Shown one piece after another: positions 12,253-23,701 of a DNA stretch of 64,000 bases. A model generated the notes under the pieces. That model saw nothing but the letters and a program-made list of their open reading frames with translations. It had not been told where the DNA came from and did no database searches. Numbering within the stretch: the first letter of the stretch is position 1; each line of letters starts with the position of its first letter. Made by a program: the position numbers and the translations under genes. The stretch is from positions 372,001 to 436,000 of the forward strand of contig WFMF01000054.1 of NCBI GenBank assembly GCA_011033025.1, given 5' to 3'. Origin of the DNA: Beroe forskalii (taxonomy: Eukaryota; Ctenophora; Nuda; Beroida; Beroidae).

Positions 12253-13305
12253 GGGGGGAATGTCACTATCCCAAATTTCCCAATTAATGTCCCTGTCCCA
12301 ATTTACTTTTTTTGAGTTAGGGACTGTCATTTGGGACAATTTGGACATTTGGGACAATGGGACAAATAAAAAAGTGGGAAAAAATAAGTGATTTTCAAAT
12401 TTGTCCCTATTTTATCATTCAAATAATTTCTGACTATTTCTGCCTGACATTTATATCCATGCTACTAAACCATGGTAAATTGAGCAATCTATTTAGGCCC
12501 AGTAGCATGCCAGTAGCACTTCAGTATCACACCAGTATTGCACCAATCAAAACTTATTTAAAAGCTTAAAAGCTTAAAGCCAGGACACCAGTAACACACC
12601 AGTATATGATCTGATACTGGCGTGCTACTGGCGTCCTGGCTTTGAGTTAGTTTCGACTGGTGCAGTACTGGCATTCTACTGGCATGCTACTGGTGTGTTA
12701 CTGGAATGCTACTAGCATGATACTAGTGTGATACTGGCGCCATGCTGGCATGAGGTAGGCCTGTCAATACTGGTGTGATACTGGTGTGGAGCTGGCGTGA
12801 TACAGGTGTGATACTGGCCTAGACGGATTGCTCAATTTACCTAAACCATACTACTACTCTACTATACTAGGTAAGTAGGTAAGTAGGTCAGTTTAACTGA
12901 TATTTAAACATTGAAGCAGCTGTTGTTGCATTGGAACTGCCATCTTTCTCATATCATATGTTGTGAGTAAAATATCATATGTTGTGAGTAAAATAATGCT
13001 AAAATGCTGCTCACAAACACATCCATTTGAGTTCCATTTATCTCAGTCCTTAATGTCATGTTCCTCCCAAATGTCACATTTGTCCAAAATGTCACATCTG
13101 TACCAAATTTCACATTTGTCCCAAATTTCACATTTGTCCCAAATGTCTCAATTGTCCCAAATGTCACATTTGTCCCAAATGTCACATTTTTCCTTGTCCT
13201 AATTCAATTTTTGAGGCCCATTTTTTCTGTTTCACATGTCCCAATTGTCCCATTTTTACCAGTCGCAAGTCACTTTTTGAGGACAATTGGGACAGTGGCA
13301 CCCCC
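12253..13305. mobile_element. 1.05-kb TIR element with GTCCCAAAT-type minisatellite interior
   Basis: Left end GGGGGGAATGTCACTATCCC mirrors right end GGGACAGTGGCACCCCC. The flanking duplication is ATTACA (12247-12252 and 13306-13311). The interior carries GTCCCAATT and AAATGTCACATTTGTCC units (notably 13060-13190), giving spurious Ser/Gln-rich ORFs on both strands. Another element is nested inside at 12474-12841. Similar GGGACAAATGGGAC sequence lies at 42530-42700 and 43920-43970. Confidence 0.85.
12474..12841. mobile_element. 368-bp nested foldback element with 8-bp TSD (hAT-like size)
   Basis: Ends GGTAAATTGAGCAATC and GATTGCTCAATTTACC are inverted. The exact 8-bp duplication TAAACCAT flanks them (12466-12473 and 12842-12849). 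The arms consist of 10-11-bp units such as TACTGGCATGC and TACTGGTGTGA in opposite orientations. The 8-bp TSD is what hAT elements make; no other hAT feature is visible. Confidence 0.85.
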
Positions 13306-13422
13306 ATTACAATAATTCCTGCACAGTGTTTGGATTGTGGAGAGCTTGAGCATCCCATCGTAGTGGGGACACATGTTGTCCAAGGAGCTAGATCATCCTG
13401 CCACAAGGACAAGATGATCTGA

Positions 13423-14444
13423 AGATTTACTTTGTTGCCAGATCTTCACTTGCTCTTCTAGGTTCCAGGCATCTACCCAGGGCAGGCCAGGGCAGGGCAA
13501 ATTCTTAAGAAATTTGATACCATCCTTTCTCATTTAAGTGAGGTGGACAAGTTGTCTGTACAGCAGGCTTCAGTTTCTGAGAGGGGCAAGCACTTAGCAC
13601 GTTTGGCAAGTACAAGTGTTGTTTTGTCTGTTGTTGAAAAACCCTCATGAAAATTCAGCACCACACCAATTTCTGACATGTTTTGTTTGTTTTAATTTTT
13701 CAGAAGCAGACCAAAAGAACATTGCATTTCTGTTTTCTGTGTTGTCTGTTCAGACATTGTGTGACCCACTGATGGCTGACACAAGCCACAAAGCAGCCTG
13801 TGTCAGCAGCATGTCACTTGGAAGAATCTATTTTAATGTTGCTATTTTAATGTTGCTAAACATGTATACCACTGTTTGCATTGCATGGCACACTTCCTCA
13901 GAAGCGCTTAGGGAAGTGCTGTGCACATATGCACACCTATGCAGGCTAAGGAACCCCTAAACAGGGGCATTTAGCACTTGCCATGCCACACACTCTGTGC
14001 ACAAAACCAGGATCCTGGTTAGGGCAAGATGGGCGATGTCCATCCCTTTCTTCTGACTTTTTTTGACTTCGTAGCACAAAGGTGACAATCAAATGTGGAA
14101 CATTGCACCACACAAGCGAGGGTAGGGTAACATCCTATGAGCATTGCACCTATGCAGGCTTAGGACGTTTTAATATTTTATGATCTGTAATCTTCTTTGT
14201 AGAACAAATACAGTCATCTTTGTAGTCAAGCTGTAATCAGCTTTTTATACAAAAAATCTCCCATACAAATCAAGATTCCTACGCCCGCATAGGTGTGTGT
14301 GTGTGTGTACAATGTACATGCTGTGCGCTTCCCTACAGGAAGCACGCTGCGCAACGCAGACAGGGATATACATGTTTAGCAAAAATGAGTACCTAGTTTA
14401 GCTAAAAATAATTTGGTAGGTCTTGTAAATGGGCTGAGTATGGT
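13423..14444. other. dispersed GC-rich repeat segments, no gene
   Basis: Segments such as GCAACGCAGACAGGGATATA (about 14350), GAGGGTAGGGTAACATCC (about 14118) and CCTATGCAGGCTTAGGA (about 14148) recur at 16600-16680, 28990-29220, 29430 and 41030-41130, sometimes in reverse. A short (GT)n lies at 14294-14308. A 114-codon ORF at 13616-13960 shows no family features. Confidence 0.55.
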
Positions 14445-14925
14445 GTTCCAAAAGAGCCAAATTGAAAATAGTCGTATCATGTATTCACCTACTCTTCAGT
14501 CTTAAATAGACGGGGGTGGTGTAATAACTGTCCCCCTGTGTATGTTTTCCAAAAATGCCGTAAAAAGGGGGTTTCAAATAAGTGGGGGGTGACTTTGCAT
14601 CGAATAATTCGATGTGATTTTGATAATTTTTCATTTGAAGAAAAATATTAACAATCTATAAACAAAACTGGACTGTTAACAAGTCAAATTAAGGAATCAA
14701 GTACAAAACGGTTGCTTGTAAGCTGAAAATTCTAACAAAAATTGTGAATTTTGATCGGTTTTATAGGTATATCTTTTCAAAATTTTCAAAATTTCTAAAC
14801 GGGGAGGGTGTTAAATAACTGTCCCCCACCGTAGTAAAAATCCAAAAAACTGCAATCGTCTCCCCCCCGTCTATTTGAGACTGAAGAGTATGTGATACCT
14901 ATTTTTCATGTGGCCCTTTTGGAAC
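14445..14925. mobile_element. 481-bp MITE with ~70-bp TIRs
   Basis: Left arm GTTCCAAAAGAGCCAAATTG...ACTCTTCAGTCTTAAATAG matches the complement of the right arm (CTATTTGAGACTGAAGAGT...CCCTTTTGGAAC), followed inward by GACGGGGG. No clear TSD was found. Related GTTCCAAAAGGGCCAAATTGG fragments occur at 14936-15006 and 16465-16545. Confidence 0.75.
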
Positions 14926-15015
14926 AATTTAGGTATTCCATATGGGTCAAATTGGCCCTTTTGGAACACAACTCATAGTAATTTAATCCAAAAGGCCCAA
15001 ATTGAAAATAAAAAC

Positions 15016-16425
15016 GGGGGGGGGGGGCCAACCCCCCAAAACCCCCCAAAATTAAACCCCCTATTGGAAATTTGTAATATCCACTAGGGGGTTAAATTAA
15101 ACCCCCCAAAATTAAACCCCCTATCGACAGCAAAAATTAAACCCCCCAAAATTAAACCCCCTATCGACAGCAAAAATTATTCTAGTATGATTCAAAAAAG
15201 CACCAAAATGAAGAAACAAAAAAGGTACCTACCATTTGAAAAAGTTGCCAAAAAACACGAATAAAAATGGTACCATTTCGAAAAGGCGCAAAAAATCAGA
15301 CACAAATTTGGTACCATTTCAAAAGGGTACATCTGAAAGATCAGAAACGAAACGGATACCAATTGAAAATGATGCCAAAAAACACGACCAAAAATGGTAC
15401 CATATGAAAAATGTGCAAAAATCATAAACAAAGACGGTACCATTTCAAAAAAATTCCAAAAACTATGAACAAAAATGGTACCATTTGGAAAACGTGCCAA
15501 AAACCGGAAACAAAAATGGTACCATTTTTAAAAATCGCCAAAAATCACGACCAAAAATGGTACCATTTGGTAAATGTGCAGAAAATAAAGAACAAAACCA
15601 AACGGTACCATTACAAAAAAGTGCCAAAAATCACAAACAAAAATGGTAGGTCATTTCAAAAACGTCCCAAAAATAATGAACAAAAATGGTACCATTTGGA
15701 AAATGTGTCCAAAACCAGAAACAAAAATGGTACCATTTTTAAAAATCGCCAAAAATCACGACCAAAAATGGTACTATTTTGAAATGGACCAAAAAATCAG
15801 GAACAAAAATGGTACCATTTCTGAAAAATTGCTAAAAGTCACGAACATAAGTGGTACCATCTTGAATGGTGCAAAAATCAGAAACGAAAAACGGTACCAT
15901 TTCACAAAAGTGCCAAAAATCATAAACAAAAACGGTACCATTTCAAAAAAGTTCCAAAAACTATGAACAAAAATGGTACCATTTGGAAAACGTGCCAAAA
16001 ACCGGAAACAAAAATGGTATCATTTTTAAAAATCGCCAAAAATCACGACCAAAAATGGTACCATTTGGTAAATGTGCAGAAAATAAAGAACAAAAACAAA
16101 CGGTACCATTACAAAAAAGTGCCAAAAATCACAAACAAAATTATGGTACCATTCCAAAAAAAGTTCAAAAACCGGACACAAAAATGGTACCATTTTGAAA
16201 AATCGCCAAAAAATACGACCAAAAATGGTACCATTTTGAGATGGTGCAAAAAATCAGGAACAAAAATGGTACTATTTGGAAAAAATGCCCTTTTGCACAG
16301 TTAAGGTTGTTTTGTTTAAGAATTAAGCCCCCAAAACCCCCAAAACCCCCAAAACCCCCCAAAATTAAACCCCCTATTGGCGATTTTTTATATCCACCAA
16401 AATTGAGGGGGTTGGCCCCCCCCCC
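15016..16425. mobile_element. 1.41-kb G-run TIR element filled with a GGTACC minisatellite
   Basis: The left end is a G-run followed by CCAACCCCCC, the right end GGGGGTTGGCCCCCCCCCC. The 6-bp duplication AAAAAC flanks both (15010-15015 and 16426-16431). Next to each end are runs of CCCCCCAAAATTAAACCCCC, then the minisatellite at about 15200-16290. No transposase is visible. Confidence 0.8.
15200..16290. repeat. ~43-bp minisatellite with KpnI core and higher-order period
   Basis: About 25 units contain AAAAATGGTACCATTT followed by variable GGAAAA.GTGCCAAAAA and a CACGACC or CGGAAAC segment. A stretch of several distinct units at ~15411-15640 recurs at ~15910-16140, a higher-order period of about 500 bp. 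Lys/Asn-rich ORFs here are artefacts of the repeat. Confidence 0.85.
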
Positions 16426-17591
16426 AAAAACTGCTTGACACTTAACTGATAACTCTTTTTTCATTTAGCCCTTTTGGAACATGGCAAATGTTCCAAAAGG
16501 GCCAAATTGGCCCTTTCAGAACATCTTCGTGTTCCAAAAGCATCAAATTCGACAGACGTTGCCCGTCTATTTCCTCTGACATGGGGTTGATTAACTGAAG
16601 GCGCAAAGTGACATCCAAATGTGGAACGTGGCACCACACACACGAGGGTAGGGTAACATCCTACGAGCATCAAATGCACAAAAACGGCCAAAGATCTGAG
16701 TTTTTCAACTGTTCAGTGTTGTTTGGGTTAAAAGGTATTTAAAACTATACACCAGTTGTCCAGTTTGTTAACCATCTAAATGAGCTATAAAAACATCATT
16801 GTCCATGTAAACGTTTTTTACAGTATTTTTAGCCCTTATGGAAGCATTCTAGTTACCCAGCATTCACCTGCATCCCATACATACATACCCGATTATCTTA
16901 TATCAGGCTAGATACATTGCTTGCTTTCTCTATCTTTCTTCTGTGTGTGACTCGATGCATGACGTAATCCCGCCAGATATGTGAGACACGGTCACACAAT
17001 AAATCTGTAGGTAGTGTAACGCGCGAAACGTCATTAATGAAGAAAAGCAAAATTTTAACAGCCAGTAAGTTTTCAATGCGCAGCGCGCGCGATTGTTGCT
17101 GCGATGCACGATGGCACGTCTGGACGCTGTTCATGGAAATCCGGTTATATAACTGTTGAGGCTCCCCGACGGTAAAGGCATATTTATTGCAATTTGAATC
17201 ACTTAACCTATCAATAGATTACATCTCGAATAAATGAACGGTTTACTCTGCTGCTGTCCCCGTCCCCCTCCCTCTCCTCCCGATCCCCCCGGTTCTGTAA
17301 GTTTGTTAGAAATAGGAACTGCCTGTCTATATGAACTATATTGATATTATAGCATTATCAGTGAAAAATTTAATACAAAACGACCCATCCTTCCTCACTC
17401 TCCAACTAACGGTCTAAGTCTCAAAATTAGCGAATACAATTACACTCGTCACCAGGTGGCTAGAAAACATAGACTTAAGGACTTAGAGCACGATAATTTG
17501 TTAAAAAGATTGCATTTATCAAAATTTTAAACGAGCAAAAATGAAAATTTTAAAAGCCAGAAACGCGAACGGGCTTTAAATAACATGCAGT
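16426..17591. other. no supported gene; repeat fragments
   Basis: 16465-16545 holds fragments of the GTTCCAAAAG element. 16600-16670 holds a GC-rich dispersed segment shared with 14071-14160. A 78-codon minus ORF at 16898-17134 sits in sequence with GCGCGC tracts and has no recognisable domain. Confidence 0.5.
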
Positions 17592-17909
17592 CTAAAGTGA
17601 CAGTAAATTATTTAGGATTCCTCTGCTACCCGTGAGGGCTCCGGGAGGTGCGATTCCGTCAGTATCGCTCATGGTCCCCCCGGTGCTCATAGAAGTCGCT
17701 AAGGCAAATGAGCTTCCTTTCAGCAACCATTGTGCGATAGGGGCGGATGCTGCTACTTCCTGTCTGTCTTCGCGAGCTAGTGAAGATCCCCAACTGAAAA
17801 GTCTATACAAATTCTCTTGAATTAATGCGAAGACGAAGTCATCACTCGACATTCGTATTGAGTTAATGATGTCACAATGAAGAGAAATTCTTTCGCACCG
17901 CGATACAAG
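17592..17909 (-). CDS. candidate terminal exon, unknown protein
   Basis: On the minus strand a possible acceptor CTACCTGCAG at about 17910 opens a frame of ~105 codons. It includes SSDDFVFALIQENLYRLFSW, QEVAASAPIAQWLLKGSSF and ends ILNNLLSL before a stop. The composition is protein-like (amphipathic, mixed hydrophobic) and unlike the surrounding repeats. The frame is open upstream to about 17951 but has no ATG there; an internal Met (MSSDD) could be a start. A 1.2-kb TIR element begins at 17957, so the upstream part of a gene could be displaced. I do not recognise the family. Confidence 0.4.
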   Translation of the reverse strand, partial: LVSRCERISLHCDIINSIRMSSDDFVFALIQENLYRLFSWGSSLAREDRQEVAASAPIAQWLLKGSSFALATSMSTGGTMSDTDGIAPPGALTGSRGILNNLLSL

Positions 17910-17956
17910 GCCTGCAGGTAGTTTCAACTTCAGGTGATCAAGTCTCAAATATCAAA

Positions 17957-19130
17957 GGGATCGTTCACATATTACGTAATCAGCCGAAGGGGGGGAAGGG
18001 GTTTTCAAATGATTACGTTTGATTACGGAGGGGGGAGGGGGGGTTTGGCCAATGATTACGTAATCAAAATATCCAAATTTTCATGAAAATTTCAAGGATT
18101 TTCATGAAAATTTGACGAATTTTCATGAAAATTTCCGAATTTTTATAATTACCAAAAATTAACTATTTGCAGAAAAAATTGCCAACATTTCATAATCATG
18201 ATTAAATAGTATATATCTATGGTGCATCATAGAATAATATAATCTCACTCAAAAACAAATATTTCACTCAGGAACAAAATCTACTCATTGTGTTTTAGAA
18301 TGTACTTTTCCTTCAGTGCTGCCCGTATAGGATTATTGGAGGGATGTTCTCCATTCGTTGAACTCTTCTGAACCTATTCAGTGCCTCTCTGTTTGTTATT
18401 GTTAAAGGTTTGCTGCTCTGTGCTTGATGATGATCAGAGGTTCGGAGGCATTCCTTTACCTGAAGCTATTGAGTTGATGCCAAAGCAGGTCTTGGCGTAC
18501 ATCTGCAGCCCCATTATCCAGGAATCAATCTTTTTGATGAAGGTGTAGGAAGCTGCACAGTTTTCTGTGAAGCATCTGTTGCCAGACTCTGATCTGGCAC
18601 TTTGACTTAGGGGTTAGGGACTGTGATCTGGATCTCGGATTCTGTTGGCTTTGGTGGCAGATGAGCAGGACATGGATACTGAACTTTGGTTCTAACGGTT
18701 TTGAAGGGGGTTGAAGTGGGACCCAGACGTGGATTTACCTCCAGCTCACCAGGTGAGCTTGAGGTAGAGGAGGATGAAGAGGATGCATTGAAGGAAGAGG
18801 AAATTAGGAGGAGGTGTCTATCTCACTGTCAGAGGAGCTGTCGTAGGCGTGATCTTTGTACTTTTGTAGGGAAAAGGAGCTTTGAAAGTCATTTTAGGTC
18901 CATGATGTTGATGATTGATTTGAATCACATGAAACTGTTCTTATTTTTTGTTGGTTAATATAGTTTTTGGTGATTTCAAAAAAATCTGGAGGGGGGGGGG
19001 GGTTGGGCCATGATTACGTAATATTTTCCCAAAAAGAGGGGGGGTTTGGCCATGATTACGTTTGATTACGGAAGGGGGGGAGGGGGGTAAAAATGCCCAA
19101 AAATTGATTACGTAATATGTGAACGATCCC
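17957..19130. mobile_element. 1.17-kb DNA transposon derivative (TIR GGGATCGTTCACATATTACG)
   Basis: Perfect terminal inverted repeats begin GGGATCGTTCACATATTACG and continue TAATC at both ends. Inside each end lie direct subrepeats of GATTACGTTTGATTACGGA followed by G-runs, and a TTTTCATGAAAATTT tandem at 18078-18140. The centre (about 18290-18950) reads like a decayed coding region with interrupted frames on both strands. No clear TSD is seen (flanks CAAA and AAAC). Confidence 0.85.
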
Positions 19131-20340
19131 AAACTATCGAGGAAAATTGCGAGAAAAGTGATACGCGTAGGTACTGCACTGCATCTAACTAACTAACTAT
19201 AATTCTTAACTAACTATTACTATGAATACCATTACTTAAATATTAAATTATTAACTATTTCTGACAATGAATGCCTACTGTTGAATTTATGAACTAAAAC
19301 ACAATATGCGTTTGGATGATAACTGAAATAGTGAAATATATAAAATTAAAATGCGTTTTTTCATACTTAAAATTTATGCGTATTTGAATTTAAAATGCGT
19401 ACTTTTTGATAACTAAAACGCATGTTCTAAACATCTTATATATAATTTGGTAAGAGCACGTGAATTATGTCTGTTTGTGCTTCCGTATTTAAGCGTATAC
19501 AATTAAATTTGAGCTTGCCAAGAAAATATCAAGAGAAACGAATGCAAACGGGAGAAATGAGGTGCCATTGCTATGGAGTTGGATATTTGCGCACGTGCAA
19601 CATAAAGTAGTTCGTAAAGTAGTGTTACTATGACGTTAGTGATTTGAGCTGTCGAGATGTTGCTTCTAAATGTTGATGCTTTTAAATTTGTAGTTCTTGA
19701 TGCATGTAAGCATGTAGGAATATTTAGGACGACAGTTATTACTTATTGGGAGTTAAGGAAGTTATTACAAAAAAGCAGTTGAGTTCAACAGATGAAATAA
19801 ATTCGCATCGAACGAATATCCACACGTTATACGTATCGATGTGCAGTTTCAAAATTAATGAGAGGTTCACTAAGTTTGATTCAGAACACTTCACGTAAAC
19901 GTAAGGGGAAACAAAATTGCTGAACTAACGAAATGAACGAAATACGAAACGCGCGCGCATTTAATCATGCGCGCAGAAACTCTGCGCGCAAACTGCAAAG
20001 TTATTTCAGGTCAAGTCACAAACTTGCGCGGCGTAGAATTATGAATTTGATTTTTCGCGCTTAGTCTGAGCGCGCACCACGCGCAAGGCCTAAAATTAAT
20101 TTTTATTCATTTCCTTTTCTTACGTAGCTTTATTCAGTATACTAGTATACAAATGAAGGAAAAATAATAATTCACGGTAAGATCAGTCAAACAAATTTGC
20201 GTTAGTCATAGTGTTACCCTACCCAAGCGCGCGGTGCAACTTTCGTCGTTCCTCATTTGACATCAACATTAACCTTTGCGCCATCAGACAACGCACTACG
20301 GCAACTTCAGTTCCTATCGACCTATCTTCTTACTTACTGG
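19131..20340. other. no supported gene
   Basis: AT-rich sequence with a GCGCGC-rich patch at 19940-20100 and a dispersed fragment (GTTACCCTACCC) at about 20213. No ORF of note. Confidence 0.5.
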
Positions 20341-20344
20341 TTTT

Positions 20345-20425
20345 TGGTAAGAATTCGTGAACGAGGCGGCGCGTAGCGCCGCCGAGTGAGCATTGTAATA
20401 GCAGGCCCAACGGGCCTGCTAGTTA
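20345..20425 (+). repeat. two-hairpin GC element, copy 1
   Basis: Hairpin 1 is GGCGGCGC-GTA-GCGCCGCC (20365-20383), perfect 8-bp stem, followed by GAGTGAGC. Hairpin 2 is TAGCAGGCCC-AAC-GGGCCTGCTA (20399-20421), perfect 10-bp stem. Confidence 0.85.
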
Positions 20426-20587
20426 TTCTATAATTCTATGACCTTTAACTCTTTAACTTTTAAATCAAAAATCATGCGTATTTGGAAATTATTTATAGAA
20501 TAGAATAGAATATTTAAATACCTATTTAAATATTTAATATAAAATATTTAAAAAATATTTGAAATTTATTTTATTTAAAAATACGTA

Positions 20588-20998
20588 GGGGAAATCACGG
20601 TCAAATGGGAAATTTGGTTAAATGGGAAATCGAAGAAGGGCACTATTTCAGCATATTTCAACCCCATTTTATCATTAAGATTTCCCTTAGGACCCATTTT
20701 AGAAAGAAATAGATGGATTCACTTTATTTGGATTTAAGATATTTTCGATGTTTTCAAAAAAGGCATCAAATTAAAATATTTTTGAATCAACCACTGAAAA
20801 AACTGTCTATAAATTTGTTTCAGTGCATCAGTTCAGTTCATTCTATGGTTATTCGTGTTCTGGAATATTTACTCTCATGTATACTACCTCTGTCTTGTAC
20901 CTAAAGTAATTATAATGCGAAATTTTTTGTGTTTTTCCTCCAGCCATCATTTAAAATGGGATTTTGGTCAAATGGGATTTTGGTCAAATGGGATTACA
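20588..20998. mobile_element. TA-flanked MITE, cut by the assembly gap
   Basis: It begins TA-GGGGAAATCACGGTCAAATGGGA and carries AAATGGGA motifs in both halves. The beginning resembles the TIR of the complete element at 38267-39113. The right end is lost in the N run. Confidence 0.5.
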
Positions 20999-21098
20999 NN
21001 NNNNNNNNNNNNNNNNNNNNNNNNNNNNNNNNNNNNNNNNNNNNNNNNNNNNNNNNNNNNNNNNNNNNNNNNNNNNNNNNNNNNNNNNNNNNNNNNNN
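20999..21098. other. assembly gap (100 N)
   Basis: Exactly 100 N, the conventional length for a gap of unknown size. It falls where copy B of the 5-kb repeat begins, so the join may be incomplete. Confidence 0.98.
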
Positions 21099-22633
21099 AT
21101 GATGTTAACTGCAGATTGATGGACGTTGAGCTGTTATAACCGTGTTGCTTCCTCCATGAAGTCCATTAACACTGCGATCAGCATGAACGATGTCGGCCAC
21201 CTGAGATCCATGCAGTCACCACACTCAGTTAGCAAAATGATCATAATAGCATAATAAATTAATAATATCATATGAAATCACAGCATCCTCAGCTGCCGAC
21301 AAGGTAGGTAGGTACCTAATAAAGTTTAATAACATTATATTTCGCATATTTTAGTAATTGTAAATGAAGACAGGTGATCAACGAGGTTTAGGTTTTAGTT
21401 TTAGGTAGGTACCTACAATCATTTTTATCTGACTTCTATTGACTTACCAGTTAGCTATTTAGCAGTCGGCTCTAGAGCTGCCTTGTTGTAGCTCATGATA
21501 TCTCTCTTGTCTGTCATGTAGATTGTAGACATATAATCTCTAGAAAATAAGTTGTTCATTGATTCATAAATGCAATATCTAAACATATTGGTCTTCATTT
21601 TAGGTCGAAAGCAACGCCTTGAAGTTATAAGCAACACGTCGAAAGGTACATCGAAAATTGTAGGGTGAAAAGGATCACACGTAGACTTAGAGATGTATAG
21701 AGTATTCTCGTAGCCAAAGTTTGGATGGTATTCACTACAAGAACTATCTTTTCCTCATCTCTCTTGAAGATTGAAACCATGATATTCAATTGCCAATTGC
21801 TATGAACTTGAAGGATCGTTATTGCAATCCCTTTCAACCTAAAGTACCCTTTCAACCTACTTTTTGACCTGTTGCTTTCGATCAGCATTTCGAAGCATTG
21901 TGATTGAGCACATGTATAAACAGTGGAGTGGCAAAATATCACTCAAATTATATGGGTTAAAAGATAAATGATCATTCATAAATATGGCATATCATTGTTA
22001 GATTGCAATCACTTTACAATATTGGAAGCATACGATAGCAGAGTCTACAAGCGAAGTGAAAGAAACACGCGTGCGCTGCCGTATATCGCACGCGCTTACT
22101 ACTGAACTTGCGATCGAGCAGATTTAGAAACAAGGTAAACAGCGATGTGAGAGCTCCCTGCTCCAAAAATCATGCGTGAGATTGGATAGCCAATCACAGC
22201 CTTCGAATTTCTAGACATGTTTCTCTTCGATGGATTGTCTGCGAGACAATGATCTGTCTTCTAATCATAATAATAGAATAAACAATATCCCATAAGTCTG
22301 CGTTCGATGATTCGAAGAATTTTGTGCATTTTCTCCACATGCCTCTGTTATGATATCACACGATAAACAGTAAATTTATATAATGTGAAATATAAGTCAG
22401 TTCTTCAAATACCTATACGTCATGACTCGAACGTTGATCAACGTGATTTTTGCAATATTGCCTGATGCTATAAGCATAATTGAGTATTAACATTAAGTGA
22501 CGTCATTACCATGGCTGAGAATGCTGCACTGATAAGGGAACACGTATATGTGACGCAGCCAGACGAGTTTTCGTTTCTGTCCACAGAAAAGACAGATCTG
22601 CAAGGAGTGACTGTGTCTCGCAGTCGCACAAAA
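21099..22633 (-). repeat. 5-kb unit, copy B part 1
   Basis: Reverse-oriented match to copy A from about 5260 down to about 3125, ending at CGCACAAAA. It lacks the MITE present in copy A and a short block (GCAAGAGGTCATGGTCGG) present in the right arm. The distal palindromic part of the unit is missing at the gap. Confidence 0.88.
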
Positions 22634-23701
22634 GATCTCAAGATGGACATAACTCGAATATAATCCAGATAGATGGTTTTCAAAAAGAACTGCGGTAGAG
22701 GTCGGCCGATAATCAATGCTCGGTTGGCGTAAATGTAGTTTTAAATTAGCTGTAAAGATCAATTTAAGGTTTACAAAAGTTCTATTTAACCGAGTCGGAT
22801 AAATTAGCAGATTGCGAAGACCATTCCTGGCCTGGATCAATGTGATCATAACAAAGATGTCCAATGACAGTAAGTCAGTCTGAGAATCAATATCAGTTAT
22901 CAGAATAAACATCCTCTTGCAATCAACACGGAACAAAACGCACATGGTTTAGCACGACTAAGATTGACCGAACTACTTTGCACTCTGCTCCTTCATAAAA
23001 TTTATTATTTCGTTTAAGTTAATAATTGGATTGCTACACAAGGTTTAATGTTCCGTTCTTTTTTCAAAATTTGCAAACGAGGTGTCGCGAAGCGCCGCCA
23101 AGTGAGCTATGTATCCATTTATATATTATTCTAGCAGGTCCATCATTTACATATTATTCTAGCAGGCCCAACGGGCCTGCTAGTGAAAATATAAATAAAA
23201 ATGAGAAGTTTTGCCTGCATGTTATAAAACAGCCTCATCAAAAGTTAACAACAACCAAAGCACCACAATGTACATATATCATTACATGATAATTGCAGTC
23301 CACACACACTAATGTAATAATGAGTAGTACTGCGCAGGCCTCAAAGCAGGGTCCCCAGGGAATTGACTGTCGTTGAAGTTGTAAAGAGTATAATAACTTC
23401 CATGTAGCAAGTGAAAGAACGATAATTGGTTTGTCAGGAAGATGAATCGAATAATTCCTAAGAGCGCGAGATCGGACCAGGCATTAAATCCATCGGAAAC
23501 ATAGAACACAATCGGATTTTAAAGAGCTATTGAAGTATTGAGTAATAAAAAGCGAGTTTTTGATCAAGTGGTAGCGAATTAATTTTTCTAATCATCAGCA
23601 AACTTTTCAATAACTTGTCATTTTACAAATTGACAATAAAATCTCAAATTTCATTACACAAAGTAGTGTTACAACCAAAATGATATAAAACCAACACCCA
23701 C
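22634..23701. other. left part of the 4.0-kb segment interrupting copy B
   Basis: The sequence is unrelated to the unit. It holds a two-hairpin element (23065-23185). On the minus strand a short frame ends FPGDPALRPAQYYSLLH (about 23309-23370); it could be a downstream exon of the Pro/Gln-rich gene, but the only visible acceptor (ACGACAG) gives the wrong phase, so I do not include it. Confidence 0.5.
23065..23185 (+). repeat. two-hairpin GC element, copy 2
   Basis: GAGGTGTCGCGAAGCGCCGCCAAG (weaker stem) is followed by a partial CTAGCAGG and then by a perfect TAGCAGGCCC-AAC-GGGCCTGCTA hairpin (23160-23182). Confidence 0.8.

Larger units (their letters stand above)
12067..13422 (+). pseudogene. 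Cys-containing coding-like stretches interrupted by a transposon
   Basis: Two short coding-like stretches flank the element at 12253-13305. The left one (12067-12240) reads ...ALVPGCWICKTSQAQ...VPGAYWDCLQ. The right one (13312-13422) reads PAQCLDCGELEHPIVV...SSCHKDKMI before a stop. CxxC and CxxCxnHxnC spacings suggest a zinc-binding segment. Once the inserted element and one TSD are discounted the two lie in the same reading frame, but the left stretch already reaches a stop shortly before the insertion. I do not recognise the family. This could be a decayed host exon or a remnant of an older repeat. Confidence 0.35.

Noticed and set aside
15192-16304. Lys/Asn-rich ORFs on both strands
   Set aside because: They follow the ~43-bp minisatellite and shift frame with unit length.
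16898-17134. 78-codon minus ORF
   Set aside because: Short, runs through GCGCGC repeats, and has no recognisable feature.
23309-23509. Minus ORF ending PGDPALRPAQYYSLLH as last exon of the Pro/Gln-rich gene
   Set aside because: Composition fits, but no acceptor gives the required phase after the exon ending at 23702.
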